Positions 19,937 through 29,087 of a DNA stretch of 64,000 nucleotides are shown piece by piece (the stretch's first letter is position 1; each line of letters starts with the position of its first letter). The notes beneath the pieces are model-generated. The model saw nothing but the letters and a program-made list of their open reading frames with translations. It did no database searches and had not been told where the DNA came from. This DNA comes from Nocardia iowensis. GTDB lineage: Bacteria > Actinomycetota > Actinomycetes > Mycobacteriales > Mycobacteriaceae. The stretch spans positions 3,534,001-3,598,000 of the forward strand of contig NZ_CP078145.1 of the NCBI RefSeq assembly GCF_019222765.1. The letters are read 5' to 3'. The translations under genes were made by a program, and so were the position numbers.

Positions 19937-21136
19937 CTAGCCGGGCCGGATCTCGTCCCAAGCGACCGGCAAGGGCGCTGGTGCGGTGTTGGGGGTGCCG
20001 GTCTTGAACGTGACTTCCTCGAACGGAACCGCCAGGCGCAGGGACGGGATGCGGCGCGCCAGGGTGCTGAGGACCACGGTCAGTTCCAGCCGGGCCAGCT
20101 GCTGTCCGACGCACCGGTGCGGACCGAAGCCGAAGCCCAAGTGCTCGCGGGTGTCACGGCGGAAATCGAGCCGGTCGGGATCGGAGAACTGGGCCGGGTC
20201 ATGGTTCGCGCCCTGGACGGACACCACGATGTAGTCTCCGGCGGTGATCGGCGTGCCGGCGATCTCGGTGTCGGTCTCGGCGATGCGCAGTAACCCGGTT
20301 CCCACGCCGAGTTGGCGCACGAACTCCTCCACGGCTCCGGGTACCACTGCGGGGTCCTCGCGGAGCAAGGCGAACTGTACGGGGTCTGCCAGCAGCGCCA
20401 AAGTTGCGTTACTGATCATGCTCGACGTTGTGTCGTAGCCGGCGAACAGCAGGGTGACGGCCGTGATGAGCAGTTCCAGATCGGTGAAGTCCTCGCGGCG
20501 GCCAACGAGGATGCCGAGCGCATCCTCGGCCGGTTCGGTCCGGCGTCGTGCGATCAAGTCCTGCAGGCAGGCATAGAGCGGCATCTTCGCCGCGTCCAAG
20601 TCGTCGGCGTCACCGTTGAAGAACGACTCGGCACCCCGCAGGAACAGCTCTCGCGCCGAGGCGGGCACGCCGAGCAGTTCAGCGATCACCGCCGAGTTGA
20701 CCGGTTTGGCGAACTGCTCGTGCAAGTCGACCGGCTGTGCTCGGGTGGCAAGCTCATCGAGCATGTCGTCGACGATGCGCTGTACCACCGGCTGGATCGC
20801 AGTCATCCGCTTCGCGGTCGAAATCGCGGGGGCGAGCGCGTGGCGGAACCGGAGGTGATCGGCGCCCTCCATCCGCGGAAACTCCCCCGGGTTGATCGGG
20901 GCGTCCGGCGGGTGGTTCGCCAGGATGTGTCCGGCCGTGCCTGCCCGGACACTGAACCGGCGTGGATCGCCGAGTACTTCGCGGACATCGGCGTAGCGGG
21001 TCACCAGCCAGGCCTCGATTCCGGTCGGGCACGAAACCCGCGGCAGCGACGCGCTTTCCCGGATAGCACTGATCTCCGGCGGGGGACCGAAGGGACACGT
21101 CGCACTGTTCGGTAAGGGAAGTGTGGATGACGACAC
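19937..21136 (-). CDS. Cytochrome P450 (bacterial class I)
   Basis: 399 residues. The heme loop is FGFGPHRCVGQQLARLE, the I-helix AGYDTTSSM, and the ExxR helix is in VEEFVRQLGVG. I chose GTG 21136, which gives a normal-length protein opening PLPNSATCPFGPPPE, with AGAGGA about eight bases upstream. The frame is open further but without homology. It is the last gene of a minus-strand set (MFS transporter, ROK regulator, SDR, P450). The substrate is unknown. Confidence 0.9.
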   Translation of the reverse strand: MSSSTLPLPNSATCPFGPPPEISAIRESASLPRVSCPTGIEAWLVTRYADVREVLGDPRRFSVRAGTAGHILANHPPDAPINPGEFPRMEGADHLRFRHALAPAISTAKRMTAIQPVVQRIVDDMLDELATRAQPVDLHEQFAKPVNSAVIAELLGVPASARELFLRGAESFFNGDADDLDAAKMPLYACLQDLIARRRTEPAEDALGILVGRREDFTDLELLITAVTLLFAGYDTTSSMISNATLALLADPVQFALLREDPAVVPGAVEEFVRQLGVGTGLLRIAETDTEIAGTPITAGDYIVVSVQGANHDPAQFSDPDRLDFRRDTREHLGFGFGPHRCVGQQLARLELTVVLSTLARRIPSLRLAVPFEEVTFKTGTPNTAPAPLPVAWDEIRPG

Positions 21137-21257
21137 GGAACTGTCCTCTCTGTGGCGGGACGCTCGCGTCCCGGCGACGGTCGACGAAGGCGGGTTGGTC
21201 GCTGTCGAGAAGTGGTGATGGCCTTCCACGACGGCGAAATTCGTTGGTCGGTATCAA

Positions 21258-21971
21258 CTACGTAGTCGGCTCGCGCAGTACGGCCGTCATCGCGCCGTCC
21301 ACGGTGACGGTCGCGCCGGAGACGAGCCTGGCCTGATCACTGAGCAGGAAGGTCACCACCCGAGCGATGTCGTCCGGCTGAGCCAGTTCGCCGAGCGGCT
21401 GCACCTCGGTCAACGCGTCACGGGTGGCCGCATCCTGCCAGCGATGCGCGTTGCGGGGCACCATGACGAACCCGGGCCGGACGACGTTGCACCGAAGCCC
21501 GCGCGGGCCCAGCTCCACGGCGGCCGCGCGACCGAGTGCCTCCAACGCGGCCTTGGCCATCGCGTACGGCGCTTGCCCACCCCAGGACAACGCCGCGTGG
21601 ATCGAACTGACCAGCACCGCGGCGCACGGCTCTCCACCAGCTCGGGCGAGCAGCTGTTGCAACGGCTCCAACGCGGACACCGCACCGATGTTCAGCACGC
21701 TGAGCACCGCGTCCGAAGTCTGCTCGGCCAGTGGGGCGCGATGCTCACTCAACAGGCAATGCACCAGCCCGGTCGTGCTCCCGAGCGCGTCGAACGCGGC
21801 GCCGATCACGGCTGGGTCGGTGGCGTCGCCGACGATCCACGGCACGTCTGCCAGCTCCAGCGGCGGTGGCGCGATGTCCACTACCGCGACCTGTCGTCTT
21901 TCAGCCAGGAGCGCACGCACTATGGCCGAGCCGATACCACCCGCACCGCCGAGCACCACTACACCACTCAC
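21258..21971 (-). CDS. Short-chain dehydrogenase/reductase
   Basis: 237 residues of a classical SDR. The cofactor motif is VVLGGAGGIGSAIV at the N-terminus. Ser of SSIHAALSW and YAMAK (Tyr and Lys) form the catalytic set; Ser-Tyr spacing is normal. VDI after the second strand suggests NAD over NADP. GTG 21971 is preferred because GGGAAGGG lies seven bases upstream. It could act with the neighbouring P450 on one substrate. Confidence 0.85.
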   Translation of the reverse strand: MSGVVVLGGAGGIGSAIVRALLAERRQVAVVDIAPPPLELADVPWIVGDATDPAVIGAAFDALGSTTGLVHCLLSEHRAPLAEQTSDAVLSVLNIGAVSALEPLQQLLARAGGEPCAAVLVSSIHAALSWGGQAPYAMAKAALEALGRAAAVELGPRGLRCNVVRPGFVMVPRNAHRWQDAATRDALTEVQPLGELAQPDDIARVVTFLLSDQARLVSGATVTVDGAMTAVLREPTT

Positions 21972-22058
21972 AACCACATCCCTTCCCAGGCAGGATCGGC
22001 GAGTTCCGGCGTGATCCCATTCACGCGGCATGCACGAAATCGCCCGTCCCGCAACAAC

Positions 22059-23201
22059 TCACACATTCCATTCGGCGCTTCCGGTGGTGAAGAAGGCGCG
22101 CACGACGAGTCCAGCCGCCGCAGTGACAAGCGTGTTGCCAGTTGAACGCGGCCGGACCAGCGCTTCCGGTGGGGTCGTCTCGACGCGGTCGCGCACCACC
22201 TCGAGCCATCGGTCCGACGGTGCGCCGCTACCACCGAGGATGATCAGGCGCGGCCGCATCAGGTCGTACACCGTGTCGGCAACCGCGGCGACCTGGGCGC
22301 TGCGCGCCTCGAGGAGCCCGATCGCGATCGGATCCGCTTCGGCCAGGCGAATTAGGTCCGTCAGCGAGGTCACCGCGAGTCCAGCGGATCGAGCCGCGGC
22401 CAGCAGCGCCACGTCCGTCCCGCACTCGCCGAGGCGCGCGTAACCGCCGCCGGTGAGGTCGGGCACGAGGATGCGGCCGAAGCTGCCCTGGACGATGCCG
22501 TCCGGGCCCGTCGCCCTCGGTCGGCCGAGGAACCCCATCTCCGCGACGTTGCCGACGAACAGGTACAGCACGCTGTGCTGGCCCAGCCCTGCTCCGAAGG
22601 TGAGTTCGGCGCCGAGCAGGGCGCACACGTTGCCATCCACCACGACGTCGAACCCGGTCCGCTCACGCAACCGATCGGCGACCCGGACATCGACCCACCC
22701 CAGGACGTCGTTGCGCACGACCCGGCCAGCCGCCCGGTCCACCTCGCCGCCGACTGCCACACCGATGCCAAGCACTGGGCCGGGAGCGCAACCGGCCATC
22801 TCGGCGGCCAGTTCGGCGGCGCGCCACAACGTGCCGATGCGGTCGGCCGGATCGTGGTTCTCGGTGTGTGCTCTGAGGCAATGACCGACCAAATCGGTCA
22901 GTCCGACCGTAATTCGCTCGAGGCCGAAGTGCACGCCGACCGCGTACCGACTGGACGGGTCCAGCTCCACCGGCACCCGGGGCCGGCCGACCCCGGTGGA
23001 CTGCTCGACGAGTTCACGGACGATGCCGACGGACAGCAAAGGCTCGATGATCCTGCTGACGCTGCCGTGGTTGAGGGAAAGCTCCTTGGCGATGTCGGCG
23101 CGCGCCAGCGGGCCGCGCTGGACAAGTAACTGGAGCACGGCGGCCGTGTTGGCCTGCCGGGCCTGGCGCGGTTGGGTTCCGCTGAGGGCTGGCTGGTTCA
23201 C
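22059..23201 (-). CDS. ROK-family transcriptional regulator
   Basis: 380 residues. The N-terminal winged helix (LLVQRGPLARADIAKELSLN, about 27-46) is followed by a ROK sugar-kinase fold with GVAVGGEVDRAAGRVV. The cysteine-rich zinc motif of ROK proteins is mostly gone: only one Cys remains, in GECGTDVA. GTG 23201 overlaps the stop of the MFS gene. It probably controls the linked MFS/SDR/P450 genes in response to a sugar or glycoside. Confidence 0.85.
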   Translation of the reverse strand: MNQPALSGTQPRQARQANTAAVLQLLVQRGPLARADIAKELSLNHGSVSRIIEPLLSVGIVRELVEQSTGVGRPRVPVELDPSSRYAVGVHFGLERITVGLTDLVGHCLRAHTENHDPADRIGTLWRAAELAAEMAGCAPGPVLGIGVAVGGEVDRAAGRVVRNDVLGWVDVRVADRLRERTGFDVVVDGNVCALLGAELTFGAGLGQHSVLYLFVGNVAEMGFLGRPRATGPDGIVQGSFGRILVPDLTGGGYARLGECGTDVALLAAARSAGLAVTSLTDLIRLAEADPIAIGLLEARSAQVAAVADTVYDLMRPRLIILGGSGAPSDRWLEVVRDRVETTPPEALVRPRSTGNTLVTAAAGLVVRAFFTTGSAEWNV

Positions 23202-24544
23202 ACTTGCACCGGTTTCCCGGACTCGACGCGGTTGGCTTCCTCGAGCTCGACACCGGTGGTGGCCAGCCACGGCGCCGCCAGCACGATCAACGCGCTGACC
23301 AGGAATGCGCAGGAGTACCACGCGACAACCGTGATGCCGTGATTTTGCACGAGCATGGGCGCTAGGAACACGTTGAGCCCGATTGCGAGCCGGGTCGCGC
23401 ACTGAGCGATACCGGAACCTAGGCCCCGCAGCGCGGTGGGGAACGCCTCGGTGCTCCACACCCAGGACAGCACACCCGGGCCGAACCAGGTCAACGTGGC
23501 GTAGGCGACCCAGAAGATCACCAGGCCAACGCCGGGCTGCTCGCCAGTGACCGCGATACCCAACCCGGCAGCGAACACGCCGAGGCACGTCCACACACCC
23601 AGCCAGCGGCGGTTGATCCGGTCGATGACCAACGTGCCGAGCACCACCGCGACCAGCCCCACCACAAAACTCAGCAAGGAGAAGTACAGCGTGTTGGACA
23701 CTCCGATGCCGATACTGCTGATGATCAACGGACCCGCGACCGTCGCCACCGCGCCGCCGAAGGCCTGGATGGCGAAGAACGCCGTCACCGTCACCAGCCG
23801 CCGCCACGCCCCACCGGCCAACAGCGCCCGGTAGTTCCGCTTCTCGACGACCTCGCACTTCGGCGGCTCCAGCCCCAGCACGTCATAAACCCGCTGCGCC
23901 TCCTCAGCGCGGCCCTTGGCACGGAGCCAGCGCGGCGACTCCGGCAGGAACTGCCGCGCCAGCAGTACCGCGGCCGCGGGCAGCGCAGCCAGACCGAACA
24001 ACCACCGCCAGGTCTCGTCGCCGAACACCGGGGCGAGCGCGAGTGCGAGCAGCACCGAGACAATGGCGCCACCGAGCCACATCATGTTGGGCAGGCTGCC
24101 TGCGATGCGGCCACGCCGGGACTTGGGGGCGATCTCGGTGAGGAACGCGTGCGAGGTCGGGATGTCCATACCCACCGCGACACCGAGCACGAACCGGGCC
24201 ACCACCAACTGCCACACCTCTTGAACGAACGCCGCGGCGATCGAGGCCACCACGAAGAAGCCCAGGTTGATCATGAAGATCACGCGGCGGCCGAACCGGT
24301 CGGACAGGTCGCCGAACACCAGCAGGCCCACCGCGGCACCCACGAACGCCGCCGCCGTGACCACCCCCACCTGGAAGGCCGTGAGGCCGAAGTAGGGCCG
24401 GAGGAACAGCATCGCGGCACCGATGACCAGCAGGTCGTAGCCGTCGATGAACTCCCCGAACGCGACCAGCCTACTGGTCCAGTGGCGGACGAACCGAGCT
24501 CGCCTCGGCGACATCGACGGTTGGTCCGCTACGGCCAAGGTCAT
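23198..24544 (-). CDS. MFS transporter, sugar/aromatic acid porter type
   Basis: 448 residues with 12 predicted helices. Family motifs: GDLSDRFGRRVIF in loop 2-3, PESPRWL after helix 6 and DRINRRWLG in loop 8-9, as in the sugar porter and aromatic-acid:H+ symporter groups. I chose ATG 24544, six bases after GGGGAG; a TTG lies six bases further upstream. It is the first gene of the MFS-ROK-SDR-P450 set and probably imports the compound the set acts on. Confidence 0.88.
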   Translation of the reverse strand: MTLAVADQPSMSPRRARFVRHWTSRLVAFGEFIDGYDLLVIGAAMLFLRPYFGLTAFQVGVVTAAAFVGAAVGLLVFGDLSDRFGRRVIFMINLGFFVVASIAAAFVQEVWQLVVARFVLGVAVGMDIPTSHAFLTEIAPKSRRGRIAGSLPNMMWLGGAIVSVLLALALAPVFGDETWRWLFGLAALPAAAVLLARQFLPESPRWLRAKGRAEEAQRVYDVLGLEPPKCEVVEKRNYRALLAGGAWRRLVTVTAFFAIQAFGGAVATVAGPLIISSIGIGVSNTLYFSLLSFVVGLVAVVLGTLVIDRINRRWLGVWTCLGVFAAGLGIAVTGEQPGVGLVIFWVAYATLTWFGPGVLSWVWSTEAFPTALRGLGSGIAQCATRLAIGLNVFLAPMLVQNHGITVVAWYSCAFLVSALIVLAAPWLATTGVELEEANRVESGKPVQV

Positions 24545-24581
24545 CTGCAACTCCCCGCGAATCCTTTATGTGCGACGAACA

Positions 24582-24815
24582 CTAAAGTATGACCAGGTAA
24601 TCCGCAACAGCTGATACGTCAACGCGGCCAACGCTTTCCAACTGTTCGACCACGTAATCACGCACGTCGTCACGGAGCCTGTCGACATCCCGGTCCGCTT
24701 GCCGCAACAACCGTTGCGTCCCCTGCGGGGCCTGGCTCGCCGGCGTGAGCCTGCGGCCACTCCTCACCTGACCGGCGAGTGTCGTTGCAGTATCAAGTAC
24801 GAATTCTGGCGCCAC
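24582..24815 (-). pseudogene. IS701-type transposase, N-terminal fragment
   Basis: PQGTQRLLRQADRDVDRLRD and DVRDYVVEQL match the N-terminal region of IS701 transposases (pattern HLLxRAxWDADxVRDxxRxYVVEHL). The rest is missing. It lies in the promoter region of the MFS gene. Confidence 0.5.
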
Positions 24816-24924
24816 TTATCGGGGAATTCTGACGTCACTCAGAGGTGATCCGCGGGCGCGGTCGTATCCATGAATTTCGACGTCACCCCATCAGCGGGTC
24901 CAATCGCCGGGCGTGTCAGACAGG

Positions 24925-25300
24925 CCCGGCGGGGCGCCCCAGCTGGGCAAGTTCGGCGTCGATGTCGACCTTGCGCCGCCCGGTCGCGTTCCACTCACGC
25001 AACATCGCGACCGCGATCAGCAGGTCCGTTGCCGCGGTACCCCCGGCGAACGGCACCGCCGACAACACCGCCGGGTGAACTGCCGCAGATAGTTGTACGA
25101 CAAATCCAGCGCCTCCAGATGCCCGTGATCACACTCCATCGCACCCGCCGGGCGCCAGCCCAGATACCGCGCCACCAACCGCACATGCTCGGTGCGTGTC
25201 TGCGCACGCCGCCCGTACGAACGAAGCTGCGCCGCATCAACTTTCAACTGCTCAGCCAGCCGCGCCACCGCCACCCAGCCCCGGTCGCCCGCGAGGCGGA
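24925..25300 (-). pseudogene. Tn3-family transposase fragment
   Basis: The minus strand gives LAEQLKVDAAQLRSYGRRAQ, TRTEHVRLVARYLGW, LDLSYNYLRQF and, in another frame, VLSAVPFAGGTAATDLLIAV followed by LREWNATGRRKVDID. These are successive conserved blocks of the Tn3 transposase N-terminal half, joined with a large deletion and a frameshift. No Tn3 inverted repeat was recognised. Confidence 0.65.
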
Positions 25301-25487
25301 TGCCGGGATAGAGTCCCAAGGTCGCGAAAAACGATGCTCCGCGGAGCCAGCCGCCCGCCGAACATCGCGCATACATCGATACAGGACCGTTCTGATCGAT
25401 GAGCGTCTCCTTGCCGAGATCGGGCATCCCGTCCGCTCCCGGCGCCGACCAGCACCGGCGCGTGCCGGCACAACAGAGGAGCGCAAT

Positions 25488-26609
25488 ATGGAGAAGACCA
25501 TCGCCATCGTCGGAGCGGGACTGGGCGGGCTGACGCTCGCCCGGGTGTTTCAGGCTCACGGCGTCGCCACGACGATCTACGAGAGCGAGACTTCGGCGAC
25601 GACCCGCGCGCAGGGCGGCCTGCTCGACATCCACGAAGAGACCGGACAGGTCGCGCTTCGCGCAGCCGGTCTGTACGACGATTTTCGCACTCTGGTGCGC
25701 CCCGGCGAGGACGCCAAACGCGTGGTCGACCGCCACGGCACGATCCTGTTCGACCGACCCGCAGACCCCGGTTCGGCCCGTCCGGAGGTGGATCGTGGCG
25801 AACTCAGGCGCCTGCTCATCGACTCGCTGACGCCCGAGACGATCAGGTGGGGCCACAAGCTCGCCTCGATCCGGCACCGTCCGGAAGGTGGTTGCGACCT
25901 CACCTTCGCGAACGGTTCCGCCGCGCGCGCCGACATTGTCATCGGCGCGGACGGTGCCTGGTCCACGGTGCGTCCGCTGCTCACCCCTGCCACGCCTCGC
26001 TACAGCGGAACCTGCTTCATCGAGATCGCTCTTGCCCCAGGCGATCCGAACCATCGGGCTAGTGTGGCCGCAATCGGCAGCGGCACTCTGATAGCGGCCG
26101 CGCCGGGCAAAGGCATCACCGTCCATCGCTACGCCAACGGGCTCGTGCGCGGCTACGTGGTGCTGAACAAGCCCGAGGGGTGGATGAGGTCGATCGACTT
26201 CGGCGACCCGTCCGCTGGCCTGCGTCAAGTCTGCGACGAGTTCGACGGCTGGTCACCGCTGCTCACCGCCTTCGTGACAGCGAGCGACGCGAAACCGTTG
26301 CTCCGACCCATCTATGCCCTTCCCGTCGGGCTCAGATGGGACCGGACGCCCGGCGTGACGCTCGTCGGCGACGCCGCTCATTTGATGTCACCCTTTTCCG
26401 GCGAGGGCGCGAACCTCGCCATGTACGACGGTGCCGACCTGGCCAGCGAGCTGGTCGAGCAACCCGACATCGAGGTCGCGCTCGCCGCCTACGAAGCGCG
26501 GCTATTCCCGCGTAGTAGCGAGGTCGCCGACCGCTCGGCGCAGAACCTGGAGATCTTCTACGGCCCGGACGCACCGCAGAGCGTAGTCACTCTCTTCGAT
26601 AACCCCTGA
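25488..26609 (+). CDS. FAD-dependent monooxygenase, TetX-like
   Basis: 373 residues of the PHBH/TetX flavoprotein group. FAD motif AIVGAGLGGLTLARVF (5-20), then TRAQGGLLDIHEETGQVALR, which parallels the TetX 'GGTLDLH' segment. The second FAD motif is GVTLVGDAAHLMSPFSGEGA (about 291-310). GAGGAG lies eight bases before ATG 25488. Relatives inactivate tetracyclines or hydroxylate aromatics; which applies cannot be read from sequence. It follows a Tn3 remnant, so transfer is plausible. No linked tetR gene. Confidence 0.85.
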   Translation: MEKTIAIVGAGLGGLTLARVFQAHGVATTIYESETSATTRAQGGLLDIHEETGQVALRAAGLYDDFRTLVRPGEDAKRVVDRHGTILFDRPADPGSARPEVDRGELRRLLIDSLTPETIRWGHKLASIRHRPEGGCDLTFANGSAARADIVIGADGAWSTVRPLLTPATPRYSGTCFIEIALAPGDPNHRASVAAIGSGTLIAAAPGKGITVHRYANGLVRGYVVLNKPEGWMRSIDFGDPSAGLRQVCDEFDGWSPLLTAFVTASDAKPLLRPIYALPVGLRWDRTPGVTLVGDAAHLMSPFSGEGANLAMYDGADLASELVEQPDIEVALAAYEARLFPRSSEVADRSAQNLEIFYGPDAPQSVVTLFDNP

Positions 26610-27311
26610 ACGAAGGACCATGAGTTCAGCATTCCCGCCTTGAACGTGCGGCCTGCTCAGCACGGCGACGATCAGGACGGCGCCGGAGTTCAGCGCCTGG
26701 CGTCGAGCGGATGCTCCTCGATCGGCGCGCGACCAACGCTTGGACAACGTCGGCGTACTCGACGGCGGTCTGAACGCGGCGACCAGACGCAGCAGATCAG
26801 CGGCAGCGACGAGCCTCGGACTGTTTGTGCCCGCGCGAAATGGCGCGGTTACCTCGAGGAAGCCCGCAAATCCGGCAGCGTGACTGCGTACCGGCACTAC
26901 GCGAAAAGGTGAGCGGCGGCGACCAACACCCGCTCGCGAGACTCGCGGGCTCGCAACTGTTTCGGCCGCTACCACCGCGGAGGCTGTCACCGCGCCCCCC
27001 GTCGTCGCCGCACCGGCCGCGACGATTCTGCCGACAAACTAGGTCGCCGCCCGATCTCCCGACACCGCTCGGGCGGGCCGTGCATCACCCCCGACTACAA
27101 GGTGCGGATTACCGCCAAGGCGCCAGAGCAGTTCCATGACAGCGAACTACCCAGTATGCGCGAGGGGCGATACGACGAAATTGATTGCTGGAACGGCTGG
27201 AATGGCATCAACCTTTCGAAGCAGCCATAACCCACTCCGCCAGTCCCAGGGACCGAGATGGCCGGTACGTCCGGCGATTGCTTGCTGATGGCTGGACATC
27301 GGCACACCCTG

Positions 27312-27340
27312 CAACGGCCCGAGTTAACCTCGGGCCGTTG
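27312..27340. terminator. Perfect 12-bp stem-loop
   Basis: CAACGGCCCGAG (27312-27323), loop TTAAC, CTCGGGCCGTTG (27329-27340), followed by ATCTTT. It is a strong terminator-like hairpin that could stop plus-strand transcription from the gene end near 27230. No intact gene is directly upstream. Confidence 0.6.
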
Positions 27341-27533
27341 ATCTTTCGCGGGATGCTACGCACAGCAACCGGCCGAACCACACGCGGACGTTCTCTAATA
27401 ACGGTGCCTGGCCGCTTCAACTCATTGCACTCATGCCAATTTCAGTGCATCGGCTCAGCTGGGGATGCCCACTAGTGCCGTCTCATCCGCCGATGAGGTG
27501 CATCATCGACCGGCTGGAAAACACACTCTTCTG

Positions 27534-27592
27534 CCGCTGCGCGAGCGTTCTGCGTGGCTAGATCGACTGCGGCGCAGAACATCCGGTCTTGC
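27534..27592. repeat. Diverged direct repeat, copy 1
   Basis: Contains AGATCGACTGCGGCGCAG and ACATCCGG, matching 28576-28635 over about 58 bp at roughly three bases in four, in the same orientation. The two copies flank the small membrane-protein gene at 27903-28388. Confidence 0.5.
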
Positions 27593-27902
27593 CGAATACC
27601 GGCTGTCGGGGAACGATCCCGTAGTCCTCATCAGGCCATGAAGCATGGACAGCATGGCATCGAGAGCAGCGTGCTGGACGTTCTCGCGCACCTCGTTGTC
27701 AGCTCCGGGTGCCGTAGTTCTGGTGTCCCGGGCGTTCGCAGTCTGCAGCATCCATCTTCGTCATCCCGGCATGCCTTCTGACGGATCCGTTGTCGGCCTG
27801 TGGGTTTCGGCCGGAGGCACGCCGGGTACAGGATTTCGCTGCGGATGGGCTGCGCGGGTAGCGTCGCCCGCGGAGAGGTCGCTCAGATCGGACGGAGGCA
27901 TG

Positions 27903-28388
27903 ATGGTGTCGCTGGGGCGGTGGTGGCGCTGCGTCACCTGCTGGCGCGTGTTGACCCTGGTCCTGGTCGCATTACCACAGGTGCTCACTGCGGACTTCCC
28001 GGAGCTGCCGGACAGCGACGCCGGGGCGATCCACAGCGACGCCGAGGCGATCCACTTCAAGGCCATCGGGGTGGCCTACCTGCCGACGCGGCCGCTGCTC
28101 GAGCAATGGCTCGTATATGTCGCAGAGTCCGGCCTCGTGGTGCTGCTGCCCGCAGTCGTATTCGCGCTGCCGCGCAGGCATTACCGGCTCGGAACGCGCT
28201 GGGCCGCAGGCATTCTGGCCGTTCTCGGCGCGGTAGACGGATATCTCGGGATGAAGGCGCTCGAGCACAACGACACGGCGGGATGGGATTTGCTGCTCTT
28301 GTCGCCGTTCTACCTGTTGGCGGCGGGCGCGCTCGTGCTGAGTGAGCGGCAGCACCGGCCCGAGACGAGTGAGCCCGCGACGAGCTAG
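27903..28388 (+). CDS. Small membrane protein of unknown function
   Basis: 161 residues. Hydrophobic segments at about 10-30 (LTLVLVALPQVL), 75-90 (SGLVVLLPAVVFALP), 100-118 (WAAGILAVLGAVDGYLG) and 128-147 (WDLLLLSPFYLLAAGALVL) suggest four transmembrane helices. The region between the first two is acidic (DFPELPDSDAGAIHSDAEAI). GGACGGAGGC precedes the ATG. I do not recognise the family. A terminator-like hairpin follows at 28428. Confidence 0.65.
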   Translation: MVSLGRWWRCVTCWRVLTLVLVALPQVLTADFPELPDSDAGAIHSDAEAIHFKAIGVAYLPTRPLLEQWLVYVAESGLVVLLPAVVFALPRRHYRLGTRWAAGILAVLGAVDGYLGMKALEHNDTAGWDLLLLSPFYLLAAGALVLSERQHRPETSEPATS

Positions 28389-28427
28389 CGTTGCAATGAC
28401 ACAACACTAGGGCGTGTCTCTCGATAG

Positions 28428-28465
28428 CCTCAGCCGGGCGACCTGGCCCAGCTGAGGCGGTTTCA
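28428..28465 (+). terminator. Terminator-like hairpin after the membrane-protein gene
   Basis: CCTCAGC (28428-28434) pairs with GCTGAGG (28451-28457), with GGG/CCC pairing partly extending the stem, then CGGTTTCAT. It lies 40 bp after the stop at 28388. Confidence 0.5.
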
Positions 28466-29087
28466 TATCCCCCACACCGGAGACCACGCACAACATGACC
28501 AACGACAGGAGCTGTCGGCAGCTGAGTGTTGTCACGTTTGGCGAACAGCAGCTCGGCGCCTCACGAACGTCCGGTATTGCCGCGGTGCGGGCGTTTGCGT
28601 GACGAGATCGACTGCGGCGCAGTACATCCGGTATAGGCGATTACCGCGTGCTCTCCGGTGTTCTGAAACCGCCTGGTCGTGGTCGGACGCGCCGACCCGG
28701 CCATAGATCTTGGTGATGGTCGCTGGGCCACGAGCACGATCCGACACCAGCCGACAGGTCTACCGGCACCGAACCACGCGAGTGCAGTTGCAGTACTAGG
28801 CGAGTCTGAGTGGGCCACGCCCAGAATTCGCAGAACGCTCCGACGAACCGAATGCTCATGGCCGATCGGAACGCACTCTCTTGCCGCGACCCGCGCGGTT
28901 CGAGGCGGTCATGCGGCATGCTCGAAAGATCAACCTGCCGAGATCATCTCGGGGGGCGAGACGCACCATATAGCCGGTCTCAGTGCCGACCGCTACCGTC
29001 CGATCGGTCGAAACGTGGCCGAATACACTGGACTCTCAGGTCAATTCACGTGGCCGCCCCAGAGCCCGTTCTGGTTGAATCGCCCGC
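28466..29087. other. Stretch without a recognisable gene
   Basis: No frame has family motifs. Copy 2 of the direct repeat is at 28576-28635. A promoter for the hydrolase at 29088 may lie near its right end. Confidence 0.5.
28576..28635. repeat. Diverged direct repeat, copy 2
   Basis: Shares AGATCGACTGCGGCGCAG and ACATCCGG with 27534-27592, same orientation, about 1 kb away. On the minus strand both copies encode a related peptide (RMYCAAVDLVTQ / RMFCAAVDLATQ), so they may be relics of one duplicated coding segment. Confidence 0.5.

Larger units (their letters stand above)
26610..27902. other. Long stretch without a firm gene
   Basis: Nothing here has recognisable family motifs. The plus-strand segment ending near 27230 (KAPEQFHDSELPSMREGRYD, then EIDCWNGWNG) looks protein-like but has no identifiable start and may be a gene end. 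A perfect hairpin lies at 27312-27340, and one copy of a diverged direct repeat at 27534-27592. Probably eroded accessory DNA. Confidence 0.45.

Noticed and set aside
26502..26990. A 162-codon minus-strand frame after the TetX-like gene
   Set aside because: It overlaps the 3' end of the flavoprotein gene and shows no recognisable motif.
27200..27341. A tRNA gene before the perfect hairpin
   Set aside because: No cloverleaf or T-loop consensus could be found on either strand; only the hairpin itself is convincing.
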